Below, one piece after another: positions 56,749-64,000 of a stretch of 64,000 bases of DNA. This DNA is from Clostridia bacterium (lineage in GTDB: Bacteria > Bacillota > Clostridia > Oscillospirales > CAG-272): NCBI GenBank assembly GCA_017415805.1, contig JAFQEC010000018.1, positions 46,751-110,750 on the forward strand, in the 5' to 3' direction. A program made the position numbers and the translations under genes. Within the stretch, counting starts at the first letter, position 1. Every line of letters begins with the position of its first letter. The notes beneath the pieces are model-generated. The model was not told the DNA's origin. It ran no database searches and saw nothing but the letters and a program-made list of their open reading frames with translations.

Positions 56749-56953
56749 ATGTTTCGTCGGGAATAAACTCGGCAATATCCGAGAGCGTGCATTCCAGCAC
56801 CGTGCAAAGCTTTGAAAGCGTTTTGGTTTCGATGTTATCGTTTGCCCGCAGGCGGCGGACGGTTTTGCTGTCGATGCCGCATTTTTCGCGCAAGGTATAG
56901 GTGCTGATACCCTTCTCGCGCATTGTTTGCCATAATTTATCAAATACGATCAT
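56747..56953 (-). CDS. Small XRE-family (HTH_26/YozG-like) regulator
   Basis: 68 residues: MIVFDKLWQTMREKGISTYT, then LREKCGIDSKTVRRLRANDNIETKTLSKLCTVLECTLSDIAEFIPDE. The HTH occupies about 16-45. ATG 56953 follows AAGGGGGTG. It is divergent from an AbrB-type gene across a 139-base AT-rich gap with inverted operator-like repeats. Confidence 0.87.
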   Translation of the reverse strand: MIVFDKLWQTMREKGISTYTLREKCGIDSKTVRRLRANDNIETKTLSKLCTVLECTLSDIAEFIPDET

Positions 56954-56967
56954 TTTGATCCACCCCC

Positions 56968-57028
56968 TTGACAATACCTATTATGGGGGTTATAATCTAT
57001 TTTGATAAGGGGATATAATCCCCATAAT
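56968..57028. promoter_or_regulatory. Divergent promoter/operator region of the XRE-AbrB pair
   Basis: Plus-strand TTGACA (56968-56973) and TATAAT (56991-56996), 17-base spacer. The 15-base element ATTATGGGGGTTATA (56980-56994) overlaps the -10 box, and its near-perfect inverted copy TATAATCCCCATAAT lies at 57014-57028 (one mismatch). The GGGGATTAT core also occurs at 57008-57019. This suggests cooperative repressor binding, most simply by the XRE protein. Confidence 0.78.
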
Positions 57029-57092
57029 AATTTTAAATGGGATCGATCCGAATCTCAAACGGTCAAAAATTCAAACACAAGGAGCATGAACG

Positions 57093-57263
57093 ATGATTGG
57101 CATAATAAAAGAATTTGACAATCTGGGGAGAATTGTGATTCCCAAAGAACTGCGTGAGCGCTACGGCTTTTTTGGCAAGGTTGAAATTGTTGCAACAAAA
57201 AACGGCGTTTTGCTACAGAACCCCAAATATGTGCTGACAGAACGTGAGAACGACAATGTTTGA
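57093..57263 (+). CDS. AbrB/SpoVT-type DNA-binding protein, 56 residues
   Basis: Starts MIGIIKEFDNLGRIVIPKEL and continues RERYGFFGKVEIVATKNGVLL before a polar tail. DNLGRIVIPKELR is the SpoVT-AbrB hairpin. AAGGAG lies nine bases before ATG 57093; an ATG six bases upstream reads out of frame to an early stop. Divergent from an XRE gene. Similar to the AbrB-type protein at 31071-31211. Confidence 0.83.
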   Translation: MIGIIKEFDNLGRIVIPKELRERYGFFGKVEIVATKNGVLLQNPKYVLTERENDNV

Positions 57264-57294
57264 AAAAGAAGGCAAGCAATGCTTGCCTTCTTTT
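57264..57294. terminator. Terminator after the AbrB-type gene
   Basis: Stem AAAAGAAGGCAAGC with its complement and loop AAT; T-run on both strands. Confidence 0.88.
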
Positions 57295-57303
57295 CATTTG
57301 ATT

Positions 57304-57696
57304 TTAGTTTTTCAAGGGCAAACAGCAGAGCACCAAGGTCGCGCAAAGCAGCGCCGTAATGCATCCGCCGATCACCGAATAATAGGAGATCCCGAACAAA
57401 AGCGGCAGCAGCGAGGTGGCAAGCGCGGCCACCGAGAGGGCGCGCACCGCGGTCCTGCCCTTCCCACGCAGCAGCCAAACGAGCACCGCAACCGTGAGTG
57501 CCACGGTGAGAAGCGCGGTGAGAAACGGGCCGAAGTTGGCATAGCCGAAGGGCGTCAGGCTGAAATAAGAGAAGGTCTTGCGTACGGACATCGGCTCCTC
57601 GGGCGAGGCAAAATTCAACACCGCGCCAAAGGGCAGAGCCTCCAGCACCAACGCCGCAAGGGGCAGGGCGAGCAAAAGCCATTTCTTTTTTTGCAT
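57304..57696 (-). CDS. Uncharacterised membrane protein, 130 residues
   Basis: Four hydrophobic segments: 6-24 (LLLALPLAALVLEALPFGA), 55-76, 85-103 and 105-125. The loop between the first two reads NFASPEEPMSVRKTFSYFSLTPFGYANFGP. No Cys pattern or known motif. AAGGAGGG precedes the ATG, and it lies 31 bases downstream of the BspA-type lipoprotein, so the two form an operon. I do not recognise the family. Confidence 0.7.
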   Translation of the reverse strand: MQKKKWLLLALPLAALVLEALPFGAVLNFASPEEPMSVRKTFSYFSLTPFGYANFGPFLTALLTVALTVAVLVWLLRGKGRTAVRALSVAALATSLLPLLFGISYYSVIGGCITALLCATLVLCCLPLKN

Positions 57697-57727
57697 GGCA
57701 ACACCCTCCTTTTGTGAGGTGGTATTT

Positions 57728-59077
57728 TTATGTACGGAAGACCCAGGCCTTGGGCAGATCGTTTACGTAACGCCAATGCGTGTTGCTGGTTTCGGGCTTT
57801 GTTGCCGAGTAATAATACCACCGTACCCGATACAACGAGGTATAGGCGTCACCATACAAGGTCTCGTTGCCTTCTTCGACCGGGATCGCCGCGCGATCTG
57901 CGTCGCTACCGTGATAGAAGACCTGCCGCAGCTCATCGGACAGAAGAAAAGCGCCCGCCTCAACGGTTTTGATGCTGGCAGCAAAATCCAGGCTCATCAG
58001 GCTGCCGCAGTTATAAAAGGCATAGCTGCAGATCTTCTCGACGCCTTCGGGGATACGCAGCGAATTCAAGCCCTTGCATTCCGCAAACGCCGCAAGGCCG
58101 ATCGCCTTGACTGCGCCGCCGGCAGGGATCTCACTTTTTCGACAGCCGAGAACGAGTGTCTTAGTAGCCTTTTCGATCACGCAATTCCCCGTCGCCATGT
58201 ATTTGGTGTTGCCCTGCGCCACGTCCAAGGACACAAGATCGGTCAAGGAGAACGCATAGCTGCCGATCTCGGCGGTGGCGGCAGGCAGGGTAAAGGCACG
58301 CAGTGACGTGCAATGGCGGAAGGCCGATGCGCCGATGCGCTCCACCGTGTCGGGCAGCTTGACCTCTTGAAGCCCCTCGCAATAATCGAACGCCGACATT
58401 CCGACCGATACAAGCTTGGAGTCGCTTGCAAACGACAGCTTCGTGAGCTTGACACACTTTTCAAAGGCGTACTCCCCGATCGAGGTGACCGAGGCGGGGA
58501 CGGTAATGCGCAAAAGCTCGGTGCAGTTCTTAAAGGTATAGGGCTCAATCGCGGTGATTCCCTTGGGCAGCAAAATGCCCGTGATCTTGGCGCAGCCGGC
58601 GAATGCGGATTTACCGATCGCGGTGATCTTACTGTCCTCGTAGAGGTTAAATTGCAAAAGCCCCGCACAGCCGCTGAACGCACCGTACCCGATCTCGGTC
58701 AGCTCACTGCCCTCCTTCACGGTAAAGGTCTTGAGGCTGACGCAATCCCAGAAGGCGCGCGAGCCGATCCGCTTGACCGTCTTGGGCAGATCCACGTCGA
58801 CGAGCTCCGTACAGGTGCGGAAGGCCGCATCGCCGATCTCCTCCACGGGCAGACCCTGATACATCTCGGGGATCACGATGTTGGTGTCGGTTGCCGTGCC
58901 CATTCCCGTGACGATATAAGCGGTTTTCTCCGCGTTCAGCTCGTACGCAAGACCGGGGGTCGCCCCCTCGGAGGTCTCAAGAGGCTCGTTTTTGCATGCG
59001 GCCAGTGCCGATGCAAGCAGCAAAAGCGTCAAAAGCAACGCGAGGGGTCTGCGCATCGCGCACAGAAACAGTTTCAT
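57728..59077 (-). CDS. BspA-type leucine-rich-repeat lipoprotein
   Basis: 449-residue exported protein. Basic start and hydrophobic core end in a lipobox LASALAAC (Cys near residue 28), predicting a membrane-anchored lipoprotein. The rest is about 13 LRR_5 units of roughly 23 residues with the pattern (I/V)G..AF..C..L..(I/V).(L/I)P..(V/I)..IG, for example IGDAAFRTCTELVDVDLPKTV. Such repeats mediate surface binding in gut and oral bacteria. AGAGGAG precedes ATG 59077. Followed by a four-TM protein. Confidence 0.9.
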   Translation of the reverse strand: MKLFLCAMRRPLALLLTLLLLASALAACKNEPLETSEGATPGLAYELNAEKTAYIVTGMGTATDTNIVIPEMYQGLPVEEIGDAAFRTCTELVDVDLPKTVKRIGSRAFWDCVSLKTFTVKEGSELTEIGYGAFSGCAGLLQFNLYEDSKITAIGKSAFAGCAKITGILLPKGITAIEPYTFKNCTELLRITVPASVTSIGEYAFEKCVKLTKLSFASDSKLVSVGMSAFDYCEGLQEVKLPDTVERIGASAFRHCTSLRAFTLPAATAEIGSYAFSLTDLVSLDVAQGNTKYMATGNCVIEKATKTLVLGCRKSEIPAGGAVKAIGLAAFAECKGLNSLRIPEGVEKICSYAFYNCGSLMSLDFAASIKTVEAGAFLLSDELRQVFYHGSDADRAAIPVEEGNETLYGDAYTSLYRVRWYYYSATKPETSNTHWRYVNDLPKAWVFRT

Positions 59078-59209
59078 CTGTTTGCTCCTCTCCGAATGTA
59101 ACAAAATCAACAAACACACGCGGTGATATGCTTTTTGGCATGTGCATGTTCATTATAATACAAGAAGCAACGGGTGTCAACGCGCGCCAAAAAAAGTTCA
59201 CAATTGTCC

Positions 59210-59238
59210 TTGCAAACACAGAGAAACGGTGCTATAAT
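59210..59238 (+). promoter_or_regulatory. Promoter of the histidine phosphatase gene
   Basis: TTGCAA (59210-59215) and TATAAT (59233-59238), 17-base spacer. Confidence 0.78.
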
Positions 59239-59283
59239 GAGAACGAAACTACATATGCCGTTCACAAATACAAAGGAGATACC

Positions 59284-60003
59284 ATGACCACACTCTATCT
59301 CATCCGCCACGGAGAAACGCAAAACAACGAGCAGGGCCGCATCAACGGCTGCCATGCCGCGCACCCTCTCAACAGCAACGGCGTCGCACAGGCGCAGGCA
59401 CTGCACGAAGCGCTTGCCGCGCTCCCCGTGGATGCCGTTTACGCCAGTCCTCTACCGCGCGCGCGCCAAACCGCGGCGATCGCGTTCGGGTGCGAGAGGG
59501 ACGAGATCCCTACGGTAGACGGCCTGAAAGAATTGGATTTTGGCGTCTGGGACGGGGAGTGTTACCGCATCTGGCCAAAGCACTGGATGCAGGAGTGGCT
59601 GGAGCTCCTCTTTGACAAGGGGCTTGAGGGCGGTGAGAGTGCCGCATCGGCACAGCGGCGCATCTGCCGTGCTCTGCTTTCGGTCTATGAAAAGGAGCGC
59701 GGCAAAACGGTCGCGATCGTCTCCCACGGCACGATTCTGGAGCTTTTGAGCATGGCGCTGCTGGACCTTCCGCTCACGCTCGAAAGCCGACAGCTCTGCT
59801 GGGGAATGCGAAACACCGCATTTCATTGTCTGGAGATCGACGACGATGAGACCGTGCGCATCACGCACTGGTGCGACGACGCGCATTTGCCCCAGGAGCT
59901 GACGCGGTTCGGTCACTACACACCCTCGGCGCAGACCGCGGCTCTGCTTGGCAAAACGCACTCGCTGTCGGCCATTCGCCGCATCGCAGGCGAGGAAAAC
60001 TAA
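59284..60003 (+). CDS. Histidine phosphatase family protein (phosphoglycerate mutase-like)
   Basis: 239 residues. LYLIRHGETQNNEQGRING carries the RHG motif with the phospho-accepting His, YASPLPRARQTAAIA the second Arg, LKELDFGVWDGE and VAIVSHGTILELLS the second His. Broad-specificity phosphatase (GpmB/CobC-like) by length and loop; no cobalamin genes nearby. The C-terminal 40 residues extend beyond the core. AAAGGAG precedes ATG 59284. Confidence 0.88.
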   Translation: MTTLYLIRHGETQNNEQGRINGCHAAHPLNSNGVAQAQALHEALAALPVDAVYASPLPRARQTAAIAFGCERDEIPTVDGLKELDFGVWDGECYRIWPKHWMQEWLELLFDKGLEGGESAASAQRRICRALLSVYEKERGKTVAIVSHGTILELLSMALLDLPLTLESRQLCWGMRNTAFHCLEIDDDETVRITHWCDDAHLPQELTRFGHYTPSAQTAALLGKTHSLSAIRRIAGEEN

Positions 60004-60057
60004 AAAAGCAAAAAACGGGTGATTTAGCGTGATACTCCGCTTGGATCATTACGCATC

Positions 60058-60236
60058 GAGATAAATCCCTGAAGGGATTTTCGATATACGCCTGCGGCGT
60101 TCGATATGTGCTTATGCACTCGATATGCTTGCTTCGCAAACGAGGGATTTATCTCATATCGAATTGGAGCGCAGTGACAATATATCGAGCTTGAGCGTAG
60201 CGAAAGCATCTCGAGTCAACGAAGTTGACATATCGA
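60058..60236. repeat. Modular mini-hairpin array punctuated by TCGATAT/ATATCGA
   Basis: Fills most of a 328-base gene-free gap. TCGATAT occurs at 60081, 60101 and 60120; ATATCGA at 60156, 60182 and 60230, with the variant ATCTCGA at 60208. Each is followed by a different small hairpin, such as ACGCC-TGC-GGCGT, GTGC-TTAT-GCAC, GCTT-N11-AAGC and GTCAAC-GAA-GTTGAC. A 13-base inverted repeat GAGATAAATCCCT (60058-60070; complement 60143-60155) brackets the first half. No open reading frame of note. Confidence 0.82.
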
Positions 60237-60250
60237 CAGAAAGAAAAATA

Positions 60251-60293
60251 AGAGCAAGAATAGAAGGAGTTTCTCCTTTTATCCTTGCTCTTT
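60251..60293. terminator. Terminator between the repeat array and proB
   Basis: Long stem AGAGCAAG...AAGGAG paired with CTCCTT...CTTGCTCT, with one bulge, T-rich on both sides. Probably terminates proB on the minus strand. Confidence 0.75.
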
Positions 60294-60331
60294 CTGTTTG
60301 TAATAAAGATTTGGACTTGCCCCGTTTTGCG

Positions 60332-61114
60332 TTATTTTGCCGCAAAATATGTACCCACGTGCTTGCCGTCAAGCAGCTCGTACAGGATCGTGGGATCCTT
60401 GCCGTTGAGGATGAACATGGGAATGCCCGCATCCACCACAGTGCGCGCCGCAGCGAGCTTGGTTGCCATGCCGCCCGTGCCGCGCTCGGTGCCTGCACCC
60501 CCTGCCATGGCAAGAACGGCATCGTCCAGCGCGTCCACGCGGTCGATGCGCTTGGCGTCGGGGTGCTTGCGCGGATCGCGGTCGTACAGGCCGTCCACGT
60601 CCGAGAGGTTGATGAGAAGATCGGCGTGCGTAATGAGCGCCACGTAAGCCGAGAGCGTATCGTTACCGCCGAAGTTGAGCTCCTCGGTCGAGATCGAGTC
60701 GTTCTCGTTGACGATGGGCACACAGCCCATCTCCAGGAGCGTCGCGAAGGTATCCTCTGCGGCACTGCGGCGGTGCGGCATCTCCACCACGTCACGGGTG
60801 AGCAGGATCTGTGCCACGGTATGCCCGTAATCCGAGAACAGACGCGCATACAGATTCATCAGCTCGCTCTGTCCCACGGCGGCCATGGCCTGCTTCTCAC
60901 GCGTGCAGGTGGGGCGGTGGGTGTGCATACGCGCCACGCCCGCGCTCACCGCGCCGGAGGATACCAAAATCACCTGCTTGCCCGCGTTCTTCAGATCCGA
61001 GAGCGTTTTGACCAGCGTCTCAATGCGGCGCAGGTTGAGATTGCCCCCCTCGTGCGTGAGGGTGGACGAGCCGATCTTCACCACGATGCGCTGACATGTT
61101 GCAAAATCCTTCAT
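60332..61114 (-). CDS. proB: Glutamate 5-kinase (short form without PUA domain)
   Basis: 260-residue amino acid kinase: IVVKIGSSTLTHEGGNLNL, LVSSGAVSAGVARM, QMAAVGQSELMNLY-type AAVGQSELM, VPIVNENDSIS, FGGNDTLSAYVALITHADLLINLSDVDGLYDRDP and GTGGMATKLAAARTV. The C-terminal PUA domain of E. coli ProB is missing, as in several Firmicutes. First step of proline synthesis. proA is not adjacent. AAGGAAAGTG precedes the ATG. Confidence 0.94.
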   Translation of the reverse strand: MKDFATCQRIVVKIGSSTLTHEGGNLNLRRIETLVKTLSDLKNAGKQVILVSSGAVSAGVARMHTHRPTCTREKQAMAAVGQSELMNLYARLFSDYGHTVAQILLTRDVVEMPHRRSAAEDTFATLLEMGCVPIVNENDSISTEELNFGGNDTLSAYVALITHADLLINLSDVDGLYDRDPRKHPDAKRIDRVDALDDAVLAMAGGAGTERGTGGMATKLAAARTVVDAGIPMFILNGKDPTILYELLDGKHVGTYFAAK

Positions 61115-61234
61115 CCTTGATCACTTTCCTTATTGAAAAATTCCGTCATCTGTATTATAATAAAATCAGTGTGACCCCATTATACACCAAACAAGCGCGC
61201 TTTGCAACTCTTTTTCGGAAAGGAAACGCAAATT

Positions 61235-61957
61235 ATGAGACAAAAATTCACGATCACCGTGGCCGATATCCCCATGAATATCATCTGCGAGGAAAGCAAG
61301 GAGACCGTTGACGCGGCCGTGTCCGCGCTGGACGCGCAGATCCGCGCCATGAGTGCCTCGTCGGGCAACTCCTGCACGCGCACCGAGGCGGCACTGCTCG
61401 CGGCACTCGACGCCACGGCACAGTGCATGCACCTGCGCGAGCGCGTCAAGGAATTAGAGGAGACCGTGCACCGTGCCGATCCCATCGGCGACAGCTTTGA
61501 GGCTGGAATGCTGCGCGGCGAGAACGAGGCTCTACGTGCCGAGCTGCGTGTCAGCCGCGGCACCTACGACGCACTCTTGCAGGACAACGCCACGCTCTTT
61601 GGGCTCAATGCAAAGCTCGTGCGCCAGAACAGCGAGGCCAACGCGCGCGGTGACCGCATGCACGACCAGGTGCTCTCGATCCTCACCGAGGTGCGCGAGC
61701 TGCGCGAAAAGCTGGCCGCCATGTGCGTGGACACACGCGAGCCCTCGGCCGCCTACACGGTGCGCGAGGAGCAGGCATCCATTGAGGTGACCCCCGCAGA
61801 GCAGCAGACCACGCGCAAATACGAGCAAATGGATCTGGACGACCTTCTGGCCGACGCGCCGCGCCAAGCGCCCGTGCCCGCCACACCCGTATCCGCCGCT
61901 GTTGAGGACAATGCCCTGCGCATTTCCGACATGCTCGACATTGAGGACGAGCAATAA
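61235..61957 (+). CDS. zapA: ZapA-like cell division protein with long coiled-coil extension
   Basis: 240 residues. The first 90 are a ZapA domain (RQKFTITVADIPMNIICEES, then a helix), which in other bacteria bundles FtsZ filaments. A coiled coil covers about 80-180 (RENEALRAEL, ELREKLAAM), then a Thr/Pro-rich linker and an acidic end LRISDMLDIEDEQ. Bacillus ZapA is about 85 residues, so this is an extended clostridial form. AAAGGAAACG precedes ATG 61235. A U32 gene follows after three bases, a common clostridial pairing. Confidence 0.85.
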   Translation: MRQKFTITVADIPMNIICEESKETVDAAVSALDAQIRAMSASSGNSCTRTEAALLAALDATAQCMHLRERVKELEETVHRADPIGDSFEAGMLRGENEALRAELRVSRGTYDALLQDNATLFGLNAKLVRQNSEANARGDRMHDQVLSILTEVRELREKLAAMCVDTREPSAAYTVREEQASIEVTPAEQQTTRKYEQMDLDDLLADAPRQAPVPATPVSAAVEDNALRISDMLDIEDEQ

Positions 61958-61960
61958 GGT

Positions 61961-63958
61961 ATGTTAAGACCGAACGCCCTGCCCGAGCTGCTCGCCCCTG
62001 CGGGCTCTCCCATCGCACTCCGCGCCGCCATTGAAGGGGGCGCGGATGCCGTTTATTTCGGCGGTCCTGCCTTCAATGCGCGCTTGCGCGCGGCCAACTT
62101 TACCGCCGAGGAGCTGCGCGAGAGCATTGCGCTCTGCCACGCCCATGGCGTGCGCGCCTATATTACCATGAATACGCTGGTCACCGACCGTGAGCTCCCC
62201 GCGCTGCTGGATGCCGCCTACGCCGCCGCTACGGCAGGGGCAGACGCGCTGATCGTAGCGGATCTCGGTGCGGCGGCCATGCTGCGCCGCCATTTGCCCG
62301 AGGTCGAGCTGCACGCCAGCACCCAGATGTCGGCACACAGCATCGCCGCGGCCAAGGAGCTGGCGGCACTTGGCTTTACGCGCGTAGTGCTTGCGCGCGA
62401 GACGCCCGCCCCCGACGTGCGCCGCTTTGTGGCTGAGGGCGGTGTGGAGACTGAGCTGTTCGTGCACGGCGCGCTGTGCGTCTCGCACTCGGGACAATGC
62501 CTGTTCTCCTCACTGGTGGGGGGGCGCAGCGGCAACCGCGGTGCATGTGCACAGCCCTGCCGCCTGCCCGATGCCAAGGGGCGCTACCCCCTCTCGCTCA
62601 AGGATCTTTCCCTCGCGCGCCACGTCCCCGCCCTGATCGAAATGGGCGTGGACTCGCTCAAGATCGAGGGGCGGCTGAAGGCCCCCGAATACGTGCGCGA
62701 GGTGGTGGCGACCTTCCGCCGATTGCTCGACGAACGCCGCGCCGCCACCGACGGTGAAATGAAGGCGCTGGAAAGCGTGTTCTCGCGCGGCGGCTTTACC
62801 GACGCCTATTTTACCGAGCGCATCTCGCACCGCATGCTGGGCGTGCGGAGCGAATCCAACAAGCGCGAGAGCCGTGCGCTCGCGCCCTTCACGGATCTTA
62901 CACGGCGCGTACCGCTGGACCTCTCACTCACGATGCGACGCGGCGCTCCCCTCTCGCTCACCGCAAGGGTGAACGACCGCACGGTCACCGTGACGGGCGA
63001 GCCGCCTCTGGTCGCCGAGCGCGCGCCGATGGACCGCGCCGCGGTGGAGAAAAATCTCTGCCGCTTGGGCGGCACGCCCTATGAGGCGCACACGGTACAG
63101 ATCGACCTGGACGAGGGGCTGATGGTGCCCGTCTCGCGCTTGAACGCGCTGCGTCGCGCGGCACTGGAAGCGCTGACCGCACCTGCCCTTGCAACACTTG
63201 AAAAGCCCACATATGTGCCGATACGTGCCGAAAAATCCGCCGAAATGCGTCCCACAGCGCGCTTTGCACACGCCGCACAGATCCCTGCGTGCGCACACGA
63301 CTTTTTCGCACACATCTATCTGCCCCTTGCCGAGTACGACGGCTCGACCGACGGCGTGGAGCTGCCGCCCGTGATCCTTGACCACGAGCAAGAGGGCGTG
63401 CGCAAGGCGCTGACCGAGGCCGCGGCCAAGGGCGCGAAGCACGCGCTGGTGGGCAATCTCGGCCATCTTGCACTCGCACGCGAGGCGGGGCTTGTGCCCC
63501 ACGGTGATTTTCGGTTGAACGTGCAGAACCGCGAAACGCTGGCGGCACTCCTTACCCTCGGCTTTGCAGACATTCTGCTCTCCCCCGAGCTCACGCTGCC
63601 CCAGATCCGCGACATGCGCGGTGCACGCGATGCCATCGTCTACGGGCGCATACCGCTGATGCTGCTGGAGAAATGCGCCGCACGCGAGGTGGGCGACTGC
63701 ACCGCCTGCAACAGTGGCTACAATACACTCACCGACAGACGGGGCGAGAAATTCCCGATCCTGCGCGTGGCACCCCACCGCAATATTCTGGTAAACAGCC
63801 GCCCCACCGTGATGAGCGACCGACTGTCACAGCTGCGCGGCGCGGGGCTCACGGGCGGACACTTTTTGTTCACGGTTGAGAGCGCCGACGAGGCCGCACA
63901 CGTGATCGAAGCGTACCAAAACGGCACGCCGCTTGCAGGTGCGATGCGCAGAATTTAA
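61961..63958 (+). CDS. U32 family protein with DUF3656-type C-terminus (RlhA-like)
   Basis: 665 residues. Starts LPELLAPAGSPIALRAAIEG, U32 signature ETELFVHGALCVSHSGQC near residues 164-181, then ACAQPCRLP. A further Cys pair near the C-terminus (CAAREVGDCTACNSG) gives four-plus cysteines that suit an Fe-S site. E. coli RlhA (YdcP), of like length, makes 5-hydroxycytidine in 23S rRNA. The upstream site is weak (AAGGT) and the gene starts three bases after zapA, so it is probably coupled. Subfamily call is inference. Confidence 0.82.
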   Translation: MLRPNALPELLAPAGSPIALRAAIEGGADAVYFGGPAFNARLRAANFTAEELRESIALCHAHGVRAYITMNTLVTDRELPALLDAAYAAATAGADALIVADLGAAAMLRRHLPEVELHASTQMSAHSIAAAKELAALGFTRVVLARETPAPDVRRFVAEGGVETELFVHGALCVSHSGQCLFSSLVGGRSGNRGACAQPCRLPDAKGRYPLSLKDLSLARHVPALIEMGVDSLKIEGRLKAPEYVREVVATFRRLLDERRAATDGEMKALESVFSRGGFTDAYFTERISHRMLGVRSESNKRESRALAPFTDLTRRVPLDLSLTMRRGAPLSLTARVNDRTVTVTGEPPLVAERAPMDRAAVEKNLCRLGGTPYEAHTVQIDLDEGLMVPVSRLNALRRAALEALTAPALATLEKPTYVPIRAEKSAEMRPTARFAHAAQIPACAHDFFAHIYLPLAEYDGSTDGVELPPVILDHEQEGVRKALTEAAAKGAKHALVGNLGHLALAREAGLVPHGDFRLNVQNRETLAALLTLGFADILLSPELTLPQIRDMRGARDAIVYGRIPLMLLEKCAAREVGDCTACNSGYNTLTDRRGEKFPILRVAPHRNILVNSRPTVMSDRLSQLRGAGLTGGHFLFTVESADEAAHVIEAYQNGTPLAGAMRRI

Positions 63959-63976
63959 CGGAGACTTATATTTGTG

Positions 63977-64000
63977 GGGGCGCTTTTGCAAAAGCGCCCC
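63977..64000. repeat. Palindrome with CTTTTGCAAAAG core at window end (truncated)
   Basis: GGGGCGCTTTTG and its exact complement, 24 bases visible and running to the window edge. Same core as 11071-11100. Could terminate the zapA-U32 operon. Confidence 0.7.

Overview
The window is chromosomal DNA from an endospore-forming, GC-rich member of the Firmicutes (class Clostridia; probably an uncultured, gut-type anaerobe of the Oscillospirales/Christensenellales kind). This rests on spoIIE, spoIVB, a SpoIIQ-like LytM protein and a 27-codon spoVM, on Firmicutes gene order around remA-gmk-rpoZ-priA-def-fmt-rsmB-rlmN-rsgA-thiN-spoVM, on reverse rubrerythrin and radical-SAM enzymes typical of anaerobes, and on strong AGGAGG ribosome binding sites with sigma-A promoters. 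The order-level placement is inference. I see no prophage, CRISPR array, rRNA operon or classical insertion sequence.

Layout. 1-7.5 kb: rarA (cut by the window edge) coupled to a U32 tRNA-modification protein, a GT87 glycosyltransferase, then the de novo NAD operon nadA-nadB-nadC with its repressor niaR, headed by a promoter that carries a candidate NiaR operator. 7.6-11 kb: tmk, a Fur-family regulator coupled to a putative heavy-metal exporter, a REP-associated tyrosine transposase (RAYT), and an AT-rich divergent XRE/SLOG pair with large inverted-repeat operators. 11-19 kb: spoIIE, YpsA-like SLOG protein, pfkA-ldh, cinA, a PflA-like radical SAM protein and a 56-residue protein. 19-29 kb: DUF1846 protein, lysophospholipase-like hydrolase, tcdA, tRNA-Pro and tRNA-Val, nth, a 1034-residue secreted protein with lamin-tail-like domains, and YgiQ. 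29-33 kb: LytTR/DUF3021 pair, a second RAYT, XRE and AbrB-type regulators, asnB. 33-43.5 kb: spoVM, then the long minus-strand housekeeping operon from remA down to thiN. 43.7-52 kb: efp, an acidic zinc-ribbon protein, a composite palindromic repeat, the sporulation proteins SpoIIQ-like and SpoIVB, a MarR operon with a 20-codon coupled ORF and a possible PD-(D/E)XK protein, citrate synthase, CorA and AzlCD. 52-64 kb: cca-hydrolase-ruvX-ygjP operon, DUF378, reverse rubrerythrin, a divergent XRE/AbrB pair, a BspA-type lipoprotein operon, a histidine phosphatase, a second palindromic array, proB, and zapA with a second U32 protein.

The most unusual features are: (1) both RAYT genes carry, inside their own coding sequence and at equivalent codon positions, a pair of inverted GTAG-footed hairpins that look like REP elements, with different stem sequences in the two genes; (2) compact XRE-plus-partner modules (SLOG, AbrB) whose divergent promoters are flanked by long perfect or near-perfect inverted repeats; (3) the housekeeping operon lacks the usual prpC, prkC and rpe genes and has an unannotated 48-residue membrane peptide at the position of the PASTA kinase; (4) two modular mini-hairpin arrays, one punctuated by TCGATAT/ATATCGA; and (5) a lactate-dehydrogenase-type enzyme with the malate-type arginine at the substrate-specificity position.
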